Of a DNA stretch of 64,000 nucleotides, positions 22,165-32,641 are shown piece by piece (position 1 is the stretch's first letter; every line of letters starts with the position of its first letter). The notes under the pieces are model-generated. The model was given only the letters and a program-made list of their open reading frames with translations. It made no database searches and was not told the DNA's origin. The stretch is taken from positions 38,869 through 102,868 of the forward strand of contig NZ_JAIYCP010000025.1 in assembly GCF_027487935.1 (NCBI RefSeq). The letters are read 5' to 3'. The stretch is from Brevundimonas sp. GTDB taxonomy: Bacteria > Pseudomonadota > Alphaproteobacteria > Caulobacterales > Caulobacteraceae. The position numbers and the translations under genes are program-made.

Positions 22165-23250
22165 ATGGCGCGCATCACGCTGCGACAGCTTCTCGATCAC
22201 GCGGCTGAAAACGACTACGGCCTGCCCGCCTACAACATCAACAATATGGAACAGGGCCTGGCCATCATGGAGGCCGCCGAGGCGGTCAACGCCCCGGTCA
22301 TCATCCAGGCCAGCCGCGGCGCACGCAGCTACGCCAATGACATCGTCCTGGCCAAGCTGATCGACGCCCTCGCCGAACTGTATCCGCACATCCCGGTCTG
22401 CATGCACCAGGATCACGGCAACGGCCCCGCCACATGCGCCACCGCCATCCAGTACGGCTTCACCTCGGTGATGATGGACGGCTCGCTGGAAGAGGACGCC
22501 AAGACCCCCGCCAGCTACGAATACAATGTCGACGTCACCCGCCGGGTGGTTCAGATGGCCCACGCCTGCGGCGTCTCGGTCGAGGGCGAACTGGGTGTGC
22601 TCGGCTCGCTGGAAACCGGGATGGGCGAGGCCGAGGACGGCCACGGCTTCGAGGGCAAGCTGGACCACTCCGCCCTGCTGACCGACCCGGACCAGGCCGT
22701 GGACTTCGTCGGCCAGACCAAGGTCGACGCCCTCGCCATCGCCATGGGCACCAGCCACGGGGCCTACAAATTCAGCCGCAAGCCGGACGGTGCCGTCCTG
22801 GCCATGAATGTGATCGAGGAAATCCACCGTCGCCTGCCGGACACCCATCTGGTCATGCACGGCTCGTCCTCGGTGCCGCAGGACCTGCAGGACATCATCA
22901 ACGCCTATGGCGGCCAGATGCCCCAGACCTGGGGCGTGCCGGTCGAGGAGATCCAGCGCGGCATCAAACACGGCGTGCGCAAGATCAACATCGACACCGA
23001 CAACCGCATGGCGATGACCGGCGCGGTGCGCAAACTGCTGGCGGAAAAACCGGGCGAGTTCGATCCGCGCGCCTGGCTGAAGCCCGCCAAGGAGGCGATG
23101 CGCAAGGTCTGCCAGCAGCGCTTCCAGGAGTTCGGCTGCGAGGGCCAGGCCTCAAAAATCCGGCCGCTCTCCACCGCCCAGATGGCCAAACGCTATGCCA
23201 ACGGCGAGCTGAATCCGCATTTCGGGGCCTCCGCCACCAAGGCCGCCTGA
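22165..23250 (+). CDS. fba: Class II fructose-bisphosphate aldolase (Calvin-cycle subtype)
   Basis: [86 protein letters not shown]. Confidence 0.95.
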   Translation: MARITLRQLLDHAAENDYGLPAYNINNMEQGLAIMEAAEAVNAPVIIQASRGARSYANDIVLAKLIDALAELYPHIPVCMHQDHGNGPATCATAIQYGFTSVMMDGSLEEDAKTPASYEYNVDVTRRVVQMAHACGVSVEGELGVLGSLETGMGEAEDGHGFEGKLDHSALLTDPDQAVDFVGQTKVDALAIAMGTSHGAYKFSRKPDGAVLAMNVIEEIHRRLPDTHLVMHGSSSVPQDLQDIINAYGGQMPQTWGVPVEEIQRGIKHGVRKINIDTDNRMAMTGAVRKLLAEKPGEFDPRAWLKPAKEAMRKVCQQRFQEFGCEGQASKIRPLSTAQMAKRYANGELNPHFGASATKAA

Positions 23251-23338
23251 AGTCAAAGGGCGTTCGCTTGTAAGCAGCGACGGACTATGATTATCTCGTA
23301 ACCCGCTGTTATTGTGATCTGTTCGCAGTCATGAGGGG

Positions 23339-23983
23339 GTGGGGGAATTGTCAGACCAGAAGCGACCGGATCGCCGATCCTTCCTTGCACGCATCCTCGG
23401 CGGAGTGGTGGTGGCCGGCGGTGCCATGGGTGCCGTGACCGGCACCGCCTCAGCCCAGTCCTATACGGGCCGGACAGACTCTGACAGTCGCGACGCCGCC
23501 AACTATGGCCGCGGATGGACAGGCCGGACCGACTCGGACTCGAGCGACGCGTCCGGCAGTGGCCGGGGCGGCAGAACCGGCCTGACCGACTCGGATTCCG
23601 GTGACACCGCCGGCAACGGCAGGGGCAACCGCACGGGTCTGACCGACTCGGATTCGAGTGATTCCGCCGGCAACGGCAGAGGCAACCGCACCGGACTGAC
23701 CGACTCGGATTCAAGCGATTCCGCCGGCAACGGCAGGGGCTACCGCACCGGCCTGACCGACTCGGATTCGAGCGATTCCGCCGGCAACGGCAGAGGCAAC
23801 CGCACCGGCCTGACCGACTCGGACTCCAGCGACGCTGTGGGCAATGGCCGGGGCAGGCGGACCGGTCTGACGGACGCAGATACGTCCGATACCAGCGGTA
23901 ACGGACGCGGCACCGGCCTGACCGACTCTGATGCAACCGACGCGGCCGGCAATGGACGCGGTGGGCGTCGGTCGCCCAAATGA
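23339..23983 (+). CDS. Tat-signal repeat protein: nine ~19-aa repeats (consensus TGLTDSDSSDSAGNGRGNR); candidate multi-core precursor
   Basis: GTG start; N-terminus DRRSFLARILGGVVVAGGAMGAVTGTASAQ (twin-arginine signal), then nine tandem units ending GRRSPK. Confidence 0.85.
   Translation: MGELSDQKRPDRRSFLARILGGVVVAGGAMGAVTGTASAQSYTGRTDSDSRDAANYGRGWTGRTDSDSSDASGSGRGGRTGLTDSDSGDTAGNGRGNRTGLTDSDSSDSAGNGRGNRTGLTDSDSSDSAGNGRGYRTGLTDSDSSDSAGNGRGNRTGLTDSDSSDAVGNGRGRRTGLTDADTSDTSGNGRGTGLTDSDATDAAGNGRGGRRSPK
23465..23965 (+). repeat. In-frame 57-bp coding minisatellite (about nine units)
   Basis: e.g. ctgaccgactcggattcgagcgattccgccggcaacggcagaggcaaccgcaccgg repeated with near-identical central units. 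Confidence 0.9.
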
Positions 23984-23996
23984 TCGCCATCAAGGC

Positions 23997-25169
23997 GTGA
24001 CGGTCGCGGGGCAACACCATCTCGAAGACCCGCTTGGATGGCTCCTCGGTCCGGCGGCGAAGGGATTTCTCGGCGGCGCATTCGAGCGCGAACCGGTCAT
24101 CGTTCACCACGATGACCCCCTGCGTTTCCGGTCGCTCCTGTCCGTCGCAGCTGTAGATCGCAAGGTTGCTGAACAGGACCTGCGCGAAGGTATGCTCGCC
24201 ATGGTCGACGCATCCCGATCCGTGGATGCCTCAGATTTCGTGGCGAGTTCCGGTGCGATCGACCGTGTCGCCGTTGCGCGACTCTACAGTCGCGGCGCCA
24301 CGATCATCCTGAACCAGGTGCACCAGTCCGACATCGCACTGGCTACGTTCTGCCGGTCTGTGGAGCGGGTTTTTTCCTGTCACGTCCAGACCAACATCTA
24401 TCTCACCCCCCCGGGCTCCCAGGGGTTCCATACCCACTATGACAACCATGACGTCTTCGTCCTGCAGATCGAGGGCGAAAAAACCTGGCGGCTCTACGAT
24501 CAGGCGATCGAGGCACCCTACCGCGGCGAGCGGTTCGAGCCGGGCAGACATTCCATCGGCGAACCCAGTCACAGCTTCGTTCTGAAAGCGGGCGATTGCG
24601 CCTATGTGCCTCGCGGCCTGATGCATGATGCCTCTGCATCCGGCGACTCGGCTTCGCTGCACGTCACATGCGGCCTGTTGGCCCGCACCTGGGCAGACCT
24701 GGTGCTGGAGGCGATTTCGGAGGTCTGTGTCAATGATCCGGCGTTCCGGAGAAGCCTGCCTCCGGGGTTTGCCAATCGCGATTTTGATCGGGCCGGGGCA
24801 CGGGAACATTTTCGGGCGCTTGTCGCGGATATTCCGATGCGGGCGCGGCTCGACGGTGCGCTCGACCTGTTGACCGACCAGTTCATCCGGTCGCGCGAAC
24901 CGGATGTTCTGGGCGCTGTGGAGAGCGGGTCGGGTCCGCGCGGAGGCCGCTATCAGGCCCGCCCCTCGCTCTGGCGACTTCTCGATGAGGACGGCGGCCT
25001 GCGCCTGATCGCGCCCGGCGGCGACATGACCTTCAGTCGCGCGCCGCGCGCAGTGATTGAACGCGCCCTGTCAGGCCAACCCTTCAGTCACGAGGATATG
25101 GGTCCTGACCAGGCCGACGAATTGATCCGCCGGCTGACCGTAGCCGGCCTGATCGAACGGATCGATTAA
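23997..25169 (+). CDS. Cupin_4/JmjC-type Fe(II)/2-oxoglutarate-dependent hydroxylase (ROXA/NO66-like)
   Basis: GFHTHYDNHDVFVLQIEGEKTWRLYD (HxD) and GDCAYVPRGLMHDASAS (distal His); FEREPVIVHHDDPLRF N-terminal segment; C-terminal domain typical of cupin_4. Start uncertain (ORF open from 23931). Confidence 0.85.
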   Translation: MTVAGQHHLEDPLGWLLGPAAKGFLGGAFEREPVIVHHDDPLRFRSLLSVAAVDRKVAEQDLREGMLAMVDASRSVDASDFVASSGAIDRVAVARLYSRGATIILNQVHQSDIALATFCRSVERVFSCHVQTNIYLTPPGSQGFHTHYDNHDVFVLQIEGEKTWRLYDQAIEAPYRGERFEPGRHSIGEPSHSFVLKAGDCAYVPRGLMHDASASGDSASLHVTCGLLARTWADLVLEAISEVCVNDPAFRRSLPPGFANRDFDRAGAREHFRALVADIPMRARLDGALDLLTDQFIRSREPDVLGAVESGSGPRGGRYQARPSLWRLLDEDGGLRLIAPGGDMTFSRAPRAVIERALSGQPFSHEDMGPDQADELIRRLTVAGLIERID

Positions 25170-25184
25170 GCGCGCAATCCGTCT

Positions 25185-25820
25185 CTACCAGGGGCCGTAC
25201 TGCCCCTGAAACCGCCGACGCACATCGCGCACACCGAATTCGGCCTCATCGACCGCATCCTGCGCCCGGTGCCAGTCGCGTTCGGTGTCCGCACGCTCGC
25301 GGCGGATTTCCTGAATCCGGTCGCGGATCGCGCCGCGCTGTTCGTCGGTCAGACCTTCAGCGCGCGCTTCGGCCTGTTTGGCCCTGATCTTGTCGTCCAG
25401 CTCTTCGAGCCGGGAGCCGAGGCTGGAGACACTGCTGCGGGCGCTGCTCAGTGCCTGCTCAGCCGCATGGACGATCTGGCCGTCGCGATAGGCGGGCAGG
25501 AATTCGTCCTCCTGCGCGGGTGTACAGACCCCATGATAGGTGTCGCCGTTGCGTCCCTCCTCGAAGCCGCGCTCCCAACGGCAATAGCCGTTCAGCCCGT
25601 CCGCGCGGGCAGAGCGATAGGCCACCGGATCCGGCGCCACGCCATATTCGGCGCAGGCGCTCTCATGGTCCGCCAGCACGCTCATCGGCCGGCCTTCAGA
25701 GCCGTCCCGGTAGCCGACCTCGCCCCAGGCACCGGCGAGGCACTGGTCCTTGGACATGGTGGCGCAGCTGGCGACGGCGAGCGCCGCGCCGCCGGCGGCG
25801 GCAAGAAGCAAAAGTCTCAT
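25185..25820 (-). CDS. DUF2799-like lipoprotein
   Basis: Lipobox VASC; CLAGAWGEVGYRDGSEGRPMSVLADHESACAEYGVAPDPVAYRSARADGLNGYC. Confidence 0.8.
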   Translation of the reverse strand: MRLLLLAAAGGAALAVASCATMSKDQCLAGAWGEVGYRDGSEGRPMSVLADHESACAEYGVAPDPVAYRSARADGLNGYCRWERGFEEGRNGDTYHGVCTPAQEDEFLPAYRDGQIVHAAEQALSSARSSVSSLGSRLEELDDKIRAKQAEARAEGLTDEQRGAIRDRIQEIRRERADTERDWHRAQDAVDEAEFGVRDVRRRFQGQYGPW

Positions 25821-25952
25821 GGCTGGCTCATCTCCGTCATCATGGTGTGACCATGGCCCAGCTTGGCCGTTCCGCCAAGCACGTCCATTGCCCGCAGGGG
25901 CTCACGCCATGCTAGACCGCCCTGCCGCCCGACCTGAGCGGCGGAGCGCGCC

Positions 25953-26978
25953 GTGTCCGACGACCCCCTGATCGAAGATTTCGCCGTCGACGAAGACCTC
26001 CCATCGGTTCTGGAGGCCCGTCTCGAGACCGGTGGTGCCCGGCTCGACAAGGCCCTGTCGGACCTTTTTCCGTCCCTGTCCCGCGCCCGCGTCCAGGCCC
26101 TGCTGGCCGAGGGCGTCGTGACCCGCGACGGCCAGCCCGTCACGACCGCCTCGGCCAAGGCCCTGCCCGGCCTCTATGCCGTCGCCCTGCCCGCCGTCAT
26201 CTCCGCCATCCCCCAGCCGGAGGACATCCCCCTCTCCGTCCTGTTCGAGGACACCCATCTGATCGTGATCGACAAGCCGGCCGGCATGGCCGTGCATCCC
26301 GCGCCGGGCAGCGAGACCGGCACCCTGGTCAACGCCCTGCTGCACCATTGCGCCGCGTCTCTGTCCGGCATCGGCGGCGTCGCCCGTCCCGGCATCGTCC
26401 ACCGGCTCGACAAACACACCTCCGGCGTCATGGTCGCGGCCAAGTCCGACGCGGCCCACGCCGGTCTCTCGGCCCTGTTCGCCGCCCACGACATCGAGCG
26501 GACCTACATCGCCCTGGTCCGTGGCGCGCCCCAGCCGGAACGGGGCCGCATCATCTCCAACCTCGGGCGCTCGACCGGCGACCGCAAGAAGATGGCGGTG
26601 CTTCGGGTCGGCGGTCGCGAAGCCATCACCGACTATGTTGTCGACGCCACGTTCGGCGCGGCACCGAGAAAGGGCAGTCGCCCGGCCGCTCCACCGCTCG
26701 CCGCCCGCGTTGCCTGCACCCTGCACACCGGCCGCACCCACCAGATCCGGGTGCACATGGCCTCGAAGGGTTCGCCGCTGCTGGGCGACCCGGTCTATGG
26801 CACGGGCAGTCCCGCGCAAGCCGTGCGGGAGGCGATCACCGCCGCCGGCCTGACACGGCAGGCGCTGCATGCGGCGATTTTGGGCTTCGTGCATCCGGTC
26901 ACAGGTGCAGCGCTGCGGTTCGAGACGGCCCCGCCGGAAGACATGCGCTTGCTCGAAGAGGGCCTTGCCGGACTCTAG
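25953..26978 (+). CDS. RluA-family pseudouridine synthase
   Basis: S4-like N-terminus; VHPAPGSETGTLVNALLHH...PGIVHRLDKHTSGVMVAAKSD; GRTHQIRVHMASKGSPLLGDPVYG. Confidence 0.93.
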   Translation: MSDDPLIEDFAVDEDLPSVLEARLETGGARLDKALSDLFPSLSRARVQALLAEGVVTRDGQPVTTASAKALPGLYAVALPAVISAIPQPEDIPLSVLFEDTHLIVIDKPAGMAVHPAPGSETGTLVNALLHHCAASLSGIGGVARPGIVHRLDKHTSGVMVAAKSDAAHAGLSALFAAHDIERTYIALVRGAPQPERGRIISNLGRSTGDRKKMAVLRVGGREAITDYVVDATFGAAPRKGSRPAAPPLAARVACTLHTGRTHQIRVHMASKGSPLLGDPVYGTGSPAQAVREAITAAGLTRQALHAAILGFVHPVTGAALRFETAPPEDMRLLEEGLAGL

Positions 26979-27193
26979 AAACAGGGTCCGTCTTGATTAA
27001 GGACTGACCATTCGGTAAGGTGTCGTCATCTGGTGCCGTGGCGCCGGGGCCACGGTCACGCTTTCGTGTGACCATCCGCCACTGACAAGTGCGGAAACCC
27101 GACCCTATGTCATCCGTTGAGGGGTGAGGCGGCGGTGCACATCGGGTGGCCGTTTCCGAAGGACCCGCTCGTTTACACGGTCGGAGGGACCAA

Positions 27194-28081
27194 ATGGCTG
27201 TTGCTAGATCACTCGCGGTTATGTCGCCTGAACAGGGGCTGTCGCGATACCTGACGGAAATCCGCAAGTTTCCCATGCTTGCGAAAGACGAAGAATTCAT
27301 GCTCGCCAAACGCTGGACCGAGCACCAGGACCCCGAGGCCGCGCATCGCCTCGTCACCTCGCACCTGCGCCTCGTGGCCAAGATCGCCATGGGCTATCGC
27401 GGCTACGGCCTGCCGATCGGCGAAGTGATTTCCGAGGGCAACGTCGGCCTCATGCAGGCCGTCAAGAAATTCGATCCCGACAAGGGCTTCCGCCTGGCCA
27501 CCTACGCCATGTGGTGGATCCGCGCCTCGATCCAGGAATACATCCTGCGCAGCTGGTCGCTTGTGAAGATGGGCACCACCGCGGCGCAGAAGAAGCTGTT
27601 CTTCAACCTGCGCAAGGCCAAGAGCCAGATCTCGGCCTTCGAGGAAGGCGACCTGCGGCCCGAACATCTCTCGGCCATCGCCACCAAACTGGGCGTGTCG
27701 GAGGAGGAGGTCACCAATATGAACCGCCGCCTCGGCGGCGACGCCTCCCTCAACGCGCCCCTGCGCGCCGACGGCGAGAGCGAGTGGCAAGACTGGCTGG
27801 CCGACGACACGGCGGTCTCCCAGGAGACCCACCTGGCCGAAAGCGAGGAAAAGTCGATCCGCATGGGCCTGCTTCAGGAAGCCATGGAAGAACTGACGGA
27901 CCGCGAAAAGCACATCCTGACGGAGCGTCGCCTCAAGGACGATCCTGTCACGCTTGAGGAATTGGCCGGCCAGTACGGCGTGTCGCGCGAACGCGTCCGC
28001 CAGATCGAGGTCCGCGCCTTCGAGAAACTGCAAAAGGCCATGCGGGCCGCGGCAGAAGAGCGGAACCTGGTCGACGCCTGA
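27194..28081 (+). CDS. rpoH: RNA polymerase heat-shock sigma factor RpoH
   Basis: SPEQGLSRYLTEIRKFPMLAKDEEFMLAKRWTEHQDPEAAHRLVTSHLRLVAKIAMGYRGYGLPIGEVISEGNVGLMQAVKKFDPDKGFRLATYAMWWIRASIQEYI. Confidence 0.97.
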   Translation: MAVARSLAVMSPEQGLSRYLTEIRKFPMLAKDEEFMLAKRWTEHQDPEAAHRLVTSHLRLVAKIAMGYRGYGLPIGEVISEGNVGLMQAVKKFDPDKGFRLATYAMWWIRASIQEYILRSWSLVKMGTTAAQKKLFFNLRKAKSQISAFEEGDLRPEHLSAIATKLGVSEEEVTNMNRRLGGDASLNAPLRADGESEWQDWLADDTAVSQETHLAESEEKSIRMGLLQEAMEELTDREKHILTERRLKDDPVTLEELAGQYGVSRERVRQIEVRAFEKLQKAMRAAAEERNLVDA

Positions 28082-28117
28082 TCCCCGGGCCGGGCGATCC
28101 CGACGGGTCGCCCGGAC

Positions 28118-29350
28118 TCAGGTCACCGTCGCAACGGTCTGATAGCGCGGGTCACGCCAGCTCTCCGCATCCAGAACCTCGCCCAGCACCTCGACGGCAT
28201 CCCAGACGTCGACCCGGCGCACATAGAGCGGCGCGAAGCCGAACCGGATCACGTCCGGACTGCGGAAATCGCCGATGACCCCGCGCGCGATCAAATTCTG
28301 CATCACCGCCCACCCCTGCGGATGCCGGAACGAGACCTGCCCCCCTCTCGTCGTCGCATCTCGTGGACTGGCCAGCGCCAGACCCTTGCCGGCGCATCGC
28401 GCCTCGACCCGTTCGATGAACAGATCGCCCAGCGCCCCCGCCTTGGCCCGGACCACCGCCATGTCCAAGCCGCTGAAGGCATCCAGCGCAGCGTCGAGGG
28501 CGGTCAGGCTCAGAATCGGCGGCGTCCCGCACAGCCAGCGATCGATCCCCGGTGCCGGTGCATAGTCATCCACGAAATCGAACGGCCGTGCATGACCCAT
28601 CCAGCCGGACAGGGGATTGCGCAGCGCCGCCTGATGCCGCCTCGCCACAAACAGATACGCCGGTGCCCCCGGACCGCCGCTGAGATATTTGTAGCCGCAA
28701 CCGGCTGCAAGATCGGCCCCCGCGCGGTTCAGGTCGACATCCAGAACGCCGGCACTGTGGCTCAGGTCCCAGAGGCTCAACGCGCCGGCGGCCCGGATTG
28801 TCGTGCTCAGTCCCGCCATGTCGCGCACCGCGCCGCTGCGATAGTGAACATGGCTCAGCAGGACCACGGCCACCCGGTCGTCGAGGGCCGCCTCGATTCC
28901 GCCCGGCTCAACCACCCTCAACTCGACCTCCGGCATCATCCCGGCGAGGCCCTGGAGGATGTACAGGTCCGTCGGAAAGTCTCCGCCTTCGGTCAGCACC
29001 ACCCGCCGCCCGCCCCGGGCACCGACCGCCGCTGCCGCCAGCTTGAACAGGTTCACGGATACGGAGTCCGCCGCCACGACCTCGTCCGCCCCGGCACCGA
29101 TCAGGGGCGCGATCCTGCCCCCGACCCTTTGCGGCAGACCGATCCAGCCATGCTTGTTCCAGCTGGCGATCAGGTCTTCGCCCCACTGCCGCCTGACGGC
29201 CTCATCCACGGCCCTGGCAGCCGCAACCGGCAAGGCTCCCAGCGAATTGCCGTCCAGATAGATCACCCCGTCCGGCAGGCTGAACCGTTCCCGCACCGCG
29301 CCAAGCGGATCAACGGCGTCCAGTTCGACACAGTCCTGTCGGGTCGTCAT
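28118..29350 (-). CDS. kynU: Kynureninase
   Basis: FSLPDGVIYLDGNSLGALPVAAARAVDEAVRRQWGEDLIASWNKHGWIGLP; LWDLSHSAGVLDVDLNRAGADLAAGCGYKYLSGGPGAPAYLFV. Confidence 0.95.
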   Translation of the reverse strand: MTTRQDCVELDAVDPLGAVRERFSLPDGVIYLDGNSLGALPVAAARAVDEAVRRQWGEDLIASWNKHGWIGLPQRVGGRIAPLIGAGADEVVAADSVSVNLFKLAAAAVGARGGRRVVLTEGGDFPTDLYILQGLAGMMPEVELRVVEPGGIEAALDDRVAVVLLSHVHYRSGAVRDMAGLSTTIRAAGALSLWDLSHSAGVLDVDLNRAGADLAAGCGYKYLSGGPGAPAYLFVARRHQAALRNPLSGWMGHARPFDFVDDYAPAPGIDRWLCGTPPILSLTALDAALDAFSGLDMAVVRAKAGALGDLFIERVEARCAGKGLALASPRDATTRGGQVSFRHPQGWAVMQNLIARGVIGDFRSPDVIRFGFAPLYVRRVDVWDAVEVLGEVLDAESWRDPRYQTVATVT

Positions 29351-29437
29351 TCTCTCTGGCTCCGGTTGCCGAACGGCCCCTGCTCTCTACAGTGAGCCGC
29401 CGCGCCGGTGAAACGGTGACTTCGACAGGATCGCCTG

Positions 29438-30358
29438 ATGCGCCTGATGACTGCCGCCCTTGCCGGCCTTCTGGCATCCACCGCCTGCGCGCCCTCACCG
29501 GCGCTGATCGCCCCTGTCGAGACCCGCGCGCCCATCACCTTCAGCCAGTTGCTGGCCCATCCCCGCACCGTCGCCGACGAACGCGTCGCCTACGGCCCGG
29601 ACGCCCTCCAGTTCGGCGAACTCTGGCTGCCGCGCCGACAGGGTCCTCATCCCGTCATTGTCCTGATCCATGGCGGCTGCTGGCGCGCCGACCTGCCGGG
29701 CCTCGAGCTGATGGACTATATGGCCGCCGACCTGCGCGACCACGGCTATGCGGTCTGGAACCTCGAATACCGTCGCATCGGTCACCCCGGTGGCGGCTAT
29801 CCGGGCACCTTCCGGGACGTTGCTGCGGGCGTCGACCATCTGCGCACGATCGCCGCACAACACAGCCTCGACCTGCGCAGGGTGGCCCTCGCGGGCCATT
29901 CCGCCGGCGGCCATCTGGCGCTCTGGGCAGCCGCGCGGGATCGCCTGCCGGCCGAGAGTCCGCTGCACACGGCGCGCCCCCTGCCGATCCGGGGCGTCGT
30001 TTCCCTCGCGGGGATCGCCGACCTCGACGCCTACCGGCAGACGGGGCCCGATGCCTGCGGGGGGCCTTCAGTCATCGACGGGCTTGTGGGGGTTCAACAG
30101 CCCGGAGGCCGGAACGTCTTCGCGGACACCTCACCGCCCGCCCTCCTGCCGCTGGGCGATCGTCAGGTGATCATCTCCGGCGCACGGGATGCGATCGTTC
30201 CGCCCCGCTTCGGCCAGGACTACGCGGCTGCGGCGGCCCAAAGGGGCGATCGCGCCGACTCGATCGTGTTCGAAGGGGCCGGACATTTCGAGCTCATCGA
30301 CCCGACGTCTGCGGTCTGGCCCCGCGTGCGGGACGCCTTCGCAGGGCTTCTTCGCTAG
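29438..30358 (+). CDS. Alpha/beta hydrolase (esterase-like)
   Basis: HPVIVLIHGGCWRADLPGLELMDYMAADL; VALAGHSAGGHLALWAAAR (GHSAG). Confidence 0.88.
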   Translation: MRLMTAALAGLLASTACAPSPALIAPVETRAPITFSQLLAHPRTVADERVAYGPDALQFGELWLPRRQGPHPVIVLIHGGCWRADLPGLELMDYMAADLRDHGYAVWNLEYRRIGHPGGGYPGTFRDVAAGVDHLRTIAAQHSLDLRRVALAGHSAGGHLALWAAARDRLPAESPLHTARPLPIRGVVSLAGIADLDAYRQTGPDACGGPSVIDGLVGVQQPGGRNVFADTSPPALLPLGDRQVIISGARDAIVPPRFGQDYAAAAAQRGDRADSIVFEGAGHFELIDPTSAVWPRVRDAFAGLLR

Positions 30359-31182
30359 CGGCTTCCGCCCGCCTTCGCGAGGGGCTCGGCCCTGTGCATG
30401 GCCAGAAGGGCTTCGATCGGAGCGGCCAGCGCTGCCTTTGTCAGCGGCGCACCCGCCATCGACATTTCCAGGTCATCGACCGCCACGGCGAGGCCCGGGT
30501 CCGCAGGCCTCATGGCCAGCGCCTTCAGCGTTGCCGCCTGCTCGCGGATCGCGCGAGCCGCCTGCATCGGATCGCTGTCGAAGCGTTCCAGCGCCGTCGC
30601 CAGAATCCGCATGGCCTGATCCTTGACACCGGCCTGTCCTCCGAAATCCATCTCGAACCGATCGGCCTTGCGCTTTTTCTTGCCCGAGAACTCGCCGGAG
30701 TTGAACCGCCGGCGGTCGGGACCAACATAGCCCATCGCCTCGACCCAGCCGCGCGGCTTGAGCGCCACGTTTGTAATCCGCTTGTACAAATCCGTGCTGG
30801 TGAATGGCTTGCGCAGGAACTCGTGCACCCCCGAATCCCGGGCACCCCGGATCGCGCGCTCGGTGGCATCGGCTGTGACCATGATGATCGCGGCGCGGCG
30901 GCACTGCATGTGCGAGCGCCGCAGCGCCCTCGCCAGGGATTCGCCGTCCAGACCCTCACCGCTGCGTTCGATAAAGATGAGGCCGGGTTCCATTTCCTCC
31001 GCCGCCATCAGGGCCAGGGTCTGGTCCGGCTGGACCACGACATCGCGCGAACCCAGACCCTTCATGATCTCGGTCAGCAGGCGTGCGGCGTGCATATTGG
31101 GGTCGACAACCAGCACCCGCTGAACCACGGGTTCCAGCTTCGCCAGCGAACGACGATCAACTGCGAACAAGACACACCTCAT
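30355..31182 (-). CDS. Response regulator receiver protein
   Basis: VLVVDPNMHAARLLTEIMKGLG...AAIIMVTADATERAIRGARDSGVHEFLRKPFTSTDLYKRI. Confidence 0.85.
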   Translation of the reverse strand: MRCVLFAVDRRSLAKLEPVVQRVLVVDPNMHAARLLTEIMKGLGSRDVVVQPDQTLALMAAEEMEPGLIFIERSGEGLDGESLARALRRSHMQCRRAAIIMVTADATERAIRGARDSGVHEFLRKPFTSTDLYKRITNVALKPRGWVEAMGYVGPDRRRFNSGEFSGKKKRKADRFEMDFGGQAGVKDQAMRILATALERFDSDPMQAARAIREQAATLKALAMRPADPGLAVAVDDLEMSMAGAPLTKAALAAPIEALLAMHRAEPLAKAGGSR

Positions 31183-31263
31183 CCCAAATCGGGAGGATGT
31201 TCCTAACCGAAGCCGGTTAAGGTCGCTTGAACAACAACATCCTTGCTTGGTTAACGGTGAGGC

Positions 31264-32559
31264 CTACCCGCGGAACGGGTCGTGCATCATGATCGTGTCG
31301 TCGCGCTCGGGGCTGGTCGACAGGAGCGCCACCGGAGCGCCGATCAATTCTTCGATCCGGCGGACATATTTGACCGCATTGGCGTTCAGGTCGCGGAAAC
31401 TGCGCGCGCCGGCGGTGCTTTCGCTCCAGCCCTCCATTTCCTCAAAGACCGGCTCGGCGGCTGCCTGCGCCTTGAGGCTCGACGGCAGATAGTCCAGCAC
31501 CTGTCCATCAATCCGGTAGCCGGTGCAGATCTTGAGCGTCTTCAACCCGTCCAGCACGTCCAGCTTGGTCAGGGCGATGCCGTCGATGCCGTTGATGGCC
31601 ACCGACTGGCGCACCAGCACCGCATCGAACCAGCCGCAGCGGCGCGCCCGGCCTGTATTGACCCCGACCTCACGTCCCACGGTCGCCAGATGGGTTCCGA
31701 CCGCGTCACTCAGCTCGCAGGCAAACGGCCCCTCGCCGACGCGCGTGGTGTAGGCCTTGACGATCCCCAGCACATAGCCGACGCCGCGCGGGCCGATACC
31801 CGAGCCGGCCGCAGCCTGACCCGCAACGGTGTTTGAGCTGGTCACATAGGGATAGGTGCCGTGGTCCACGTCCAGGAAGGCCCCCTGGGCCCCCTCGAAC
31901 AGCACCCGTTTGCCGTCCCGTCTAGCCTGCTCCAGCACCCGCCAGGCCGGTTGCACATAGGGCAGGATCCTCGGCGCGATCTCAAGCAGTTGCGCCAGGA
32001 GCGCCTCGGGGTCGATCGGCTCCAGCCCCAGGCCGGCGCGCAGGGGATCATGGTGCGAACGCAGCCGGTCAATCTTGACCTTCAGGTCGTCCGCATTCGC
32101 CAGATCGCAGACCCGGATCGCGCGCCGCCCCACCTTGTCTTCATAGGCAGGACCAATCCCGCGTCCGGTCGTGCCGATCCGCGCGCCGGGGGCGCTCGCG
32201 GCGGCTTCCCGCGCGACGTCCAGTGCCGGATGGATGGGCAGGATCAGACAGGCATTGTCGGCCACGATCAGCACGTCCGGACTGATCCGGATGCCCTGCG
32301 CCTCGATCTTCTCGATCTCGCCGACCAGATGCCAGGGATCGACAACCACGCCATTGCCGATGATCGAGGGCTTGCCCTGCACCACGCCTGACGGCAGCAG
32401 CGCCAACTTGTAGACCTTGCCGTCGACCACCAGCGTATGGCCGGCGTTGTGCCCGCCCTGGAACCGCACGACCATATCGGCCCGGTTCGACAGCCAGTCG
32501 ACAATCTTGCCCTTGCCCTCGTCACCCCACTGGGCACCGACCACCGCAACGTTCGCCAA
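31264..32559 (-). CDS. purA: Adenylosuccinate synthetase
   Basis: [45 protein letters not shown]. Confidence 0.98.
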   Translation of the reverse strand: MANVAVVGAQWGDEGKGKIVDWLSNRADMVVRFQGGHNAGHTLVVDGKVYKLALLPSGVVQGKPSIIGNGVVVDPWHLVGEIEKIEAQGIRISPDVLIVADNACLILPIHPALDVAREAAASAPGARIGTTGRGIGPAYEDKVGRRAIRVCDLANADDLKVKIDRLRSHHDPLRAGLGLEPIDPEALLAQLLEIAPRILPYVQPAWRVLEQARRDGKRVLFEGAQGAFLDVDHGTYPYVTSSNTVAGQAAAGSGIGPRGVGYVLGIVKAYTTRVGEGPFACELSDAVGTHLATVGREVGVNTGRARRCGWFDAVLVRQSVAINGIDGIALTKLDVLDGLKTLKICTGYRIDGQVLDYLPSSLKAQAAAEPVFEEMEGWSESTAGARSFRDLNANAVKYVRRIEELIGAPVALLSTSPERDDTIMMHDPFRG

Positions 32560-32641
32560 GACTGTTCTCCGCTGTCCGGGATTTCGGAATGCGGGCGCAG
32601 CCTATAGCCGGGGAATCAGCGGGTGTCCCGCGATCGGGCGA

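Noticed and set aside
23465-23965. Possible CRISPR array (regular 57-bp period)
   Set aside because: The repeat is contiguous without unique spacers, in frame, and encodes a regular peptide repeat after a Tat signal.
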